This document shows positions 61,001 through 64,000 of a DNA stretch of 64,000 nucleotides, in pieces. Both the position numbers and the translations under genes were made by a program. The DNA is from Ischnura elegans (taxonomy: Eukaryota > Arthropoda > Insecta > Odonata > Coenagrionidae). Every line of letters begins with the position of its first letter. Positions within the stretch are counted from its first letter, which is position 1. The notes beneath the pieces were generated by a model. That model did not search any database and was not told the origin of the DNA. It was given only the letters and a program-made list of their open reading frames with translations. The stretch is taken from assembly GCF_921293095.1 (NCBI RefSeq), contig NC_060257.1, positions 60,486,968 to 60,550,967 of the forward strand, written 5' to 3'.

Positions 61001-63913
61001 GTTCTAAAAATTTAACTTTAAGCAGATGCAGTTATTATATGTAAAAATAGGCAATAGTTTTAAAATACTTTTTATCCATCTGAGGCTTGGGGGGGAATCT
61101 ATCTTCCCATCCCCCCATAGTTACGCCACTGGTGCTTTGATGTCTCATTGATACACTCATCTCAAAGTGGACAACTATCGTGTTGTTTTTTAATTTGTTC
61201 TTTGAGTTAATCCCGCCAAAACTATTTATTATGTCTTTTGTTTGTTTTATATGAACGTTATTTGAAATGTGGGTAAAGAATAAAAAACTACACTTCCTGT
61301 GCGTTTTTCAAGATGTCGAGATGATTCTTTAGTGTGGTGATAAATATCGCTCAGCAACCTTTTAATCTTAACATAACGTTGACTTTGCTTCTAGTAACCA
61401 CTCCACTCATATTACAGCCACATGTAAGCTCCTATACCACCACCCCTACGGAAAGGCTGTATCCGGCTGCTACCAGCCCCAACGAGAATCTATGGTAAAG
61501 TGCTCTGAGTTTCTCTATTGTTGTATTGTGATATTACCCTCTATTAAATGCGGTATTATAATGCACTACATACAGACCACTTAATTCTCTGAACCCCACG
61601 CTATATATGTAGTATTTCCAATTTCTCTGCTATTATGTACAATCACACCTTCTAAATGTTTTTCAATTCTACTTTTTTATTATTGTACTGAAAACTAATT
61701 TTATTTTTAACATAAGGTATCATGATATGACCTCATTAAAAATTACTTATCCCAGCCCTGAAATTACCTTGCTTACTCTCCCCAAGAAATATAATCAATA
61801 CATGCAACTGCAATGAATAAATATGGTACATTTTTCATTAACCCTTTCACTGCTGTGAACGTAGTACCTGGTATGTTCGCACGGCAGGCTGCTGTGAACG
61901 TACCTTTTCTTCCTCCCTGCTATGCACTAAGCACTTTTGCTGAAGCACTCTGAAGGGTCGCTAATCCTGAACCCTTTCCTCGACGAGCTCACCCTCGCTG
62001 GCCCCTCTCTTTGACCCTCCGAGTGGGGCCTCCCTCCCGAAAAGTGACCGCTCTGACTGCATTTTGAAAATCTATCAATTAAATCGATCATCAAAAAATG
62101 ATTGTTTGCATCACACTCCTGCCAATTAAGCTCGTCATAACCAATCAAGTACATCTTTTAACTGTGTTTCTGCGATGAAAAATAACAATTTTGTTAAATT
62201 TGCTAAAAACGTAGCTGCAGACCAACACAAAATGGCCATTTTAGCAAAGTTAACAAAATCCTTACTTTTCATCGCAGAAACACGGTTCAAAGACGTACTT
62301 GATTGCTTGATTGGCAGGAGTGCAATGCAAACAATCATTTTTGATGATCGGATTGATTGATAGATTTTCAAAATGCAGTCAGAGCGGTCACTTTTGGGGA
62401 GGGGAGGTCCCCCGCTCGGAGGGTCGAAAAGAGGGGCCAACGAGCTCCTCGAGGAAAGGGTCTTGGATTTGTGACCCTTCGGAGGGTGTACTACGCCCAT
62501 CCTGGAAGTAACTGCTCCATGGCTCCAATAAACGCATTTTAACCTTTTTGCTGTATGTGAGGAGAAGGTTTTCGGAGATTAAACAGCAGTGAAAGGGTTA
62601 AGTGAGCATAGTAAACCAGTGGCTAGAGCACTTGTCAGCTTATCAAGGGGTCCCAGGTTCAAATCCTAGGTGAAACCCTGGGATGACCCTAAACAAAATC
62701 CTCTCAATACAAAGTGGCCCAGGGAAATTAACTGGCCCTCCTGCCCTGGATGTATGAAATTCACACCAGTGGCTTAGTATGGGGTGAGCTCGACCATCAC
62801 CTATCCCAGTGGTTCCCAACCTTTTCTCCTCCCTTACCCCTCTATATGCATGTAACTAATGTTGTACCCCCAAAAATATAACATGCACAATTTATTACAT
62901 AATTTCATTACAGGTGGGTGACACTTTTAGTTATAAATAATTGTATAAATAGAAACTTTGATTTAAATACCCCAAATAATATGTGCACATACTTCCTGGT
63001 TAAGATTTATGGCACACCACTACTGCCAGACTACAATGATAGGCCATTAAGGAATGCAGCGTCAGCCATAACCAATTATTTTCGGCACACCACTGATCAT
63101 TTCATCGCGTATCCCTAAGGAATTTGCGTACCACCACTTGGGCACCACTGACCTACCCAAACCAACCCTCGGGTTGAATAATTGAAGTGATCAAGTGATT
63201 TTTCACTAAGCATACATCATCAGTGGCGCCGACTCCATGGGGCTTGAGGGGGCTCAAGCCCCCTAAAATATTCATTATGGGTGTGAGGAAAAAATGTGTC
63301 AGGCTTGTCAATTATCCCTGGAGTGTCCAGATATTGAGATTCGAGTTATCAGGGTTGTAATGTTGATCATATGACTCTTCTAAAATGCTTAAAAAACTTA
63401 CCGTATTTCTCCTAATATAGTCCCCCTCTGAATATAGTACCCCCCTCCCTAATTTTGAGGCTTGAGTTTCAGGAAAAAATTAAAAAAATGGGTTTGAATA
63501 CAGCCCTCCCCTTTACTTTTATCATGGACATTTTTGGAAAAAAAAGGGGGGACTATATTCAGACAAATACGGTAAAACTCACTACATATAAAATTTCCCG
63601 GGGCAAGATCCCCGGTTTGGGCCCCCCAATATTTTTCGCAAGTCGGCACCCCTGTACATCACACTTATTACAAATCCTGTAATGCATTAGCGGGCTGAAT
63701 CAAATATTGTATAAGGTGAGTGGTTTTTCATTTAACTCACGTCATACTTACTTATCACAAATCCGGTAATGTATGAGCCAGCCGATCCAAATATTCCAAA
63801 GAGGTATCGGATGAATAGGAAGGAGTAATATTCAGGAATAAAAGCAACTCCCACACCCAACAGGAGTTGCAACACAGCCGAGATATAAAATATATTTTTT
63901 CTCCCAAATCTGT
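45712..63913 (-). CDS. SLC22-family organic cation/anion transporter (MFS), 3' six exons; 5' end outside window
   Basis: Family knowledge: SLC22 proteins are 12-TM plasma-membrane transporters of organic cations, anions or carnitine. Exons in gene order: 63913/63909-63752, 60198-60030, 56811-56539, 53356-53142, 48347-48157 and 46005-45712. All have GT donors and AG acceptors and every phase joins, giving about 433 residues to TAA. Visible in order: the loop 2-3 motif DRFGRK; TM3-TM4 with FGSAGSYITGF; the signature MELVGPSKRT; TM5-TM6; DESPRWLWSQGR; the cytoplasmic loop 6-7; TM7-TM9 with DRTGRRP; TM10-TM11 with YNYTAELFPTVVRNT; TM12; then LPETLNQPMPQT and a Cys/Lys-rich tail. TM1-TM2 and the large first extracellular loop are missing to the right. 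Substrate cannot be told. Introns are full of transposons, and a broken inverted copy of the second exon lies in an intron at 51.5 kb. Confidence 0.9.
46685..46939. mobile_element. hAT-like MITE in SLC22 downstream/last-intron region
   Basis: 8-bp duplication ATCAGAAG (46677-46684, 46940-46947). Ends CATTGGCGTAAATATGG and CCTAGTTATGCCACTG. Same family as 60873-61131, in opposite orientation. Confidence 0.8.
47546..48074. mobile_element. Foldback element with 127-bp inverted arms and tRNA-like centre
   Basis: Left arm 47546-47672 and right arm 47948-48074 are inverted copies with scattered mismatches. The centre carries a - strand tRNA-like stretch with GGGGTAGTGGAAGCG and CCAGGGTTCGGGG (about 47810-47875). 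It lies about 80 bp beyond the SLC22 TM10-TM11 exon donor. Confidence 0.6.
48157..48347 (-). CDS. SLC22 exon: TM10-TM11
   Basis: The acceptor is ATTACAG and the donor TTA|GTAAGT. It encodes DTSAGSVSAITIVMIGKF, YNYTAELFPTVVRNTALG and ARLSGALTPLISLL. A 530-bp inverted-repeat element ends about 80 bp past its donor. Confidence 0.9.
49198..49686. mobile_element. pogo/Tigger-like MITE in SLC22 intron
   Basis: Ends CAGCATACCCTCGATTATCC and the inverted counterpart ATAATCAAGAGTGTACTG, flanked by TA (49196-49197, 49687-49688). The CTCGATTATCC terminus is characteristic of pogo-type elements. No transposase frame is visible. Confidence 0.8.
50690..50954 (+). repeat. Dispersed repeat, host of the chimeric insertion
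   Basis: Shares GGGACCAAGG, CCATTGTGGAGTTTATTTAG and CAAGTTCTAC with 53994-54262. It ends at the target site of the 50969 insertion and resumes at 52046. A weaker relative lies near 42795-42900. Confidence 0.6.
50996..51067 (-). other. tRNA-like SINE core
   Basis: 72 nt with near-complete cloverleaf pairing and box B GGGTTCGAATCCC. The anticodon loop reads CCGGAAA, with C where U33 belongs. It is repeated in several SINE copies with the same flanks, so it is a SINE promoter, not a tRNA gene. Confidence 0.65.
51336..51407 (+). other. tRNA-like SINE core (second copy, + strand)
   Basis: Starts GCCTCGGTAGC and ends TCAAGGC. Same family as the core at 50996-51067 and inverted relative to it. 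It was carried along with SLC22 intron sequence in the chimeric insertion. Confidence 0.65.
51495..51692 (+). pseudogene. Inverted, broken copy of the SLC22 TM5-TM6 exon
   Basis: Starts CAATGGAGCTAGTTGGGCC after an intact acceptor TTTTGCAG and ends at an intact donor TGGTG|GTAAGT. It is nearly identical to the real exon at 60198-60030 but on the opposite strand. A segment around ATATGTGGCATA is present three times, and the expansion brings an in-frame TAG (VAYH then stop). Lying antisense inside the SLC22 transcription unit it cannot contribute to that mRNA; the pre-mRNA could, however, form a long hairpin between the two copies. Confidence 0.85.
52090..52980. mobile_element. piggyBac-like (TTAA) non-autonomous element in SLC22 intron
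   Basis: TTAA at 52086-52089 and 52981-52984. Termini CCCTCAAGCA and TGCTTGAGGG. It contains two related internal blocks (about 52560-52720 and 52745-52880). No transposase frame. It begins 30 bp past the chimeric retro-insertion. Confidence 0.7.
53142..53356 (-). CDS. SLC22 exon: TM7-TM9
   Basis: The acceptor is CCATAG and the donor CAAG|GTATGA. It encodes FANSIVYYGLSLNTGK, then FLVGLVEWPSYATT, VYLMDRTGRRPLIST and LSCIVAAYIPQ. The open frame continues past the donor into intron sequence, but the join to the next exon (PQ-DTSAG) is phase-correct. Confidence 0.9.
53779..53933. repeat. Inverted repeat, about 62-bp arms
   Basis: Arms 53779-53840 and 53871-53933 share TAAACTACAGTCGACATG-like sequence and ATGAAGTGAA. 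The loop of about 30 nt includes GCTGCACTGCAGC. It resembles a single-sided repeat that folded back. Confidence 0.7.
53994..54262 (+). repeat. Dispersed repeat related to 50690-50954
   Basis: Collinear with 50690-50954. Near 54262-54290 it retains the uninterrupted version of the insertion site. Confidence 0.6.
54300..55360. other. SLC22 intron, unidentified sequence
   Basis: Short frames at 54414-54647 (+) and 55184-54870 (-) show no family motif and are not supported by splice joins. Probably repeat-derived. Confidence 0.4.
55363..55776 (+). repeat. Dispersed repeat, copy 2 of 3
   Basis: Same family and orientation as 9265-9687, nearly full length and collinear. Lies in an SLC22 intron. 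Confidence 0.7.
55799..56092 (-). mobile_element. tRNA-core SINE-like element with inverted tails at both ends
   Basis: Both ends carry the family tail in opposite orientation (TATTTAAGTATACTGGGAC at left, GTCCCGGTATACTTAAAT at right). The tRNA-like core lies between on the - strand (about 55890-55975). No convincing target-site duplication is seen, so it may be older or mobilised differently from the copy at 60 kb. Confidence 0.6.
56113..56378. mobile_element. hAT-like MITE in SLC22 intron
   Basis: 8-bp duplication CTCTAGTC/CTCTAGCC with one mismatch (56105-56112, 56379-56386). Starts CAGTGGCACAGCC. The body matches 38512-38814 throughout. Confidence 0.75.
56539..56811 (-). CDS. SLC22 exon: cytoplasmic loop 6-7
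   Basis: The acceptor is TTTTCAG and the donor AACTG|GTACGG. It starts LIDESPRWLWSQGRTKEA, then a Lys-rich helix KKALLINQKKRES, a Gly/Ser linker and LFKTPNLCKKTLNVSLNW. The frame stays open 5 codons past the donor, but joining to TTTGCC of the next exon restores the family WF sequence. The first bases and the acceptor are repeated in a tandem duplication near 57.4 kb. Confidence 0.88.
56985..57290 (-). mobile_element. Second tRNA-derived SINE family, copy 2 (in SLC22 intron)
   Basis: Same family as 18228-18545. The tRNA-like head at its right end has B box GGGTTCAAATCCC. It interrupts the first copy of a tandem duplication that includes an SLC22 splice acceptor. A short direct repeat ATAGAG lies at both sides. 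Confidence 0.65.
57497..57617. mobile_element. Short insertion related to the 36 kb TIR element
   Basis: The right end AATTCCAATAGGG matches the 36 kb element terminus and the body contains the same CAATTGAA motifs. The sister copy of the tandem duplication (near 56865) lacks it, showing the unfilled site. The left end is diverged or rearranged. Confidence 0.5.
57831..58902. other. SLC22 intron, nothing recognised
   Basis: AT-rich. The 58245-58430 part is GC-richer, without a motif. Confidence 0.4.
58903..59235 (+). repeat. Dispersed repeat, copy 3 of 3, internally deleted
   Basis: Same family as 9265-9687, missing about 80-100 bp in the middle. SLC22 intron. Confidence 0.65.
59380..60014. 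mobile_element. piggyBac-like (TTAA) element adjoining an SLC22 splice donor
   Basis: Termini CACTAGAACCGC and GCGGTTCTAGTG, with ATAA at left (59376-59379, presumably a mutated TTAA) and TTAA at right (60015-60018). Internal hairpins repeat GGACTTTTTAGTCCCAT-like units. Its right end is about 10 bp past the donor of the TM5-TM6 exon. Part of it was carried to 51.7-51.9 kb in the chimeric copy. Confidence 0.7.
60030..60198 (-). CDS. SLC22 exon: TM5-TM6 with MELVGPS signature
   Basis: The acceptor is TTTTTCAG and the donor TG|GTAAGT. It encodes (T)MELVGPSKRTICGISFQA through LILIGHWW. It is tightly boxed in: a TTAA element starts about 10 bp past the donor and a SINE-like insertion lies about 50 bp before the acceptor. 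It is the source of the inverted pseudo-exon at 51495-51692. Confidence 0.9.
60247..60581 (+). mobile_element. tRNA-core SINE-like insertion with inverted 5' part
   Basis: A 12-bp target-site duplication, TCTCATTTCCAT, flanks it at 60235-60246 and 60582-60593. A tRNA-like core lies on the - strand (about 60281-60352) with box B GGGTTCGAATCCC. The + strand right end is the sense tail ending GGTATACTTAAA. The inverted 5' block joined to a sense 3' block is what LINE twin priming produces. It lies in the intron just upstream of the SLC22 TM5-TM6 exon and predates the chimeric copy at 51 kb. Confidence 0.7.
60873..61131. mobile_element. hAT-like MITE in SLC22 intron
   Basis: 8-bp duplication GTGCTCTG/GTGCTTTG with one mismatch (60865-60872, 61132-61139). 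Ends CAATGGCGTAACTAGG and ATAGTTACGCCACTG. Same family as 46685-46939. Confidence 0.8.
61842..62597. mobile_element. Foldback piggyBac-like (TTAA) element with arms over 200 bp
   Basis: TTAA at 61838-61841 and 62598-62601. Termini CCCTTTCACTGCTGTGAACG and CAGCAGTGAAAGGG. Almost all the interior is one diverged inverted repeat: arms about 61935-62205 and 62235-62500, centred near 62220. The open frames here (for example 62135-62500) are mirror images of the arms, not genes. Confidence 0.75.
62612..62690 (+). repeat. tRNA-like SINE head
   Basis: CCAGTGGCTAGAGCACTTG (A-box-like) and CCAGGTTCAAATCC (B-box-like) in tRNA spacing on the + strand. It follows directly after the TTAA element. The body downstream to about 62800 may belong to it. 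Confidence 0.45.
63221..63654. mobile_element. hAT-like MITE hosting a nested MITE
   Basis: 8-bp duplication TACATCAT/TACATCAC (63213-63220, 63655-63662). Ends CAGTGGCGCCGACTCC and GTCGGCACCCCTG. A TA-flanked MITE sits inside it (63401-63572). A sister copy at 43536-43770 lacks that inner element. Confidence 0.8.
63401..63572. mobile_element. Tc1/mariner-type MITE (TA target) nested in a hAT-like MITE
   Basis: Ends CCGTATTTCTCCTAATATAG and the inverted counterpart ending CAGACAAATACGG, with TA on both sides (63399-63400, 63573-63574). The paralogous unfilled site near 43727 has a single TA. Confidence 0.8.
63752..63913 (-). CDS. SLC22 exon: loop 2-3, TM3 and TM4
   Basis: It encodes DRFGRKNIFYIS, a hydrophobic TM3, then FIRYLFGIFGSAGSYITGF. 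The donor is A|GTAAGT. The acceptor is ambiguous between TTTGAG (start 63913) and GACAG (start 63909), because the two differ by 4 nt and the preceding exon is off the window. Confidence 0.85.
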
Positions 63914-64000
63914 CTCAAAGAAAAAGAATGAAAAAGTAAGTTCATTGCCTAAATTCTTACAAACCACAAAAGTTTAAATAGAATACCATGATGAACTTGA

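Noticed and set aside
62135-62500. 121-codon - strand frame and its + strand partners as genes.
   Set aside because: They are the two arms of a foldback element translated in mirror fashion.

Overview
This is a repeat-dense, AT-rich eukaryotic nuclear window, most likely from an arthropod (probably an insect). Its genes are split by GT-AG introns, and it carries tRNA-derived SINE-like repeats, fragments of non-LTR retrotransposons, a mariner remnant and many short non-autonomous DNA transposons. No bacterial-type operon, CRISPR array or plasmid feature is present. The species call is an inference; I did not identify a species.

Two protein-coding genes are well supported. (1) PSMG1 (proteasome assembly chaperone 1) is complete on the + strand: five coding exons from 34753 to 38187, all splice phases joining, giving 261 aa. 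A short putative first exon of a divergent gene (34442 to 34383, - strand) suggests a bidirectional promoter between them. (2) An SLC22-type organic cation/anion transporter (MFS) lies on the - strand. Six 3' exons fall between about 63913 and 45712, encode about 433 residues and end in a stop; the 5' exons lie beyond the right edge. Two further isolated first-exon candidates lie on the - strand: a GC-rich Pro/Arg-rich exon at 12623-12288 and a signal-peptide-like exon at 45364-45251. One tRNA-Asp(GUC) gene with a poly-T terminator lies at 39668-39597 (-).

Layout. 1-34 kb has no well-supported gene: mostly decayed LINE C-termini, foldback repeats, tandem duplications, a palindromic mariner remnant at 15.8-16.4 kb and dispersed repeats. 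34-38.2 kb is PSMG1, with a 1.26 kb TIR element in intron 4. 38.5-40 kb holds a hAT-like MITE followed by a TTAA-flanked element that contains the tRNA-Asp gene. 40-45 kb holds inverted repeats and tandem repeats. 45.7-64 kb is the SLC22 gene, its introns packed with hAT-like, piggyBac-like (TTAA) and pogo-like MITEs, tRNA-core SINEs and inverted duplications.

The most notable structure is at 50969-52045. A chimeric insertion flanked by a 14-bp target-site duplication carries a recent, broken, inverted copy of an SLC22 exon whose source lies 8 kb away at 60198-60030, sandwiched between pieces of a tRNA-core SINE. A second insertion with a 14-bp duplication (6855-7090) is a near-perfect snap-back palindrome, and a third (60247-60581, 12-bp duplication) has an inverted 5' part. 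Together they suggest LINE machinery that often makes inverted or template-switched products in this genome.
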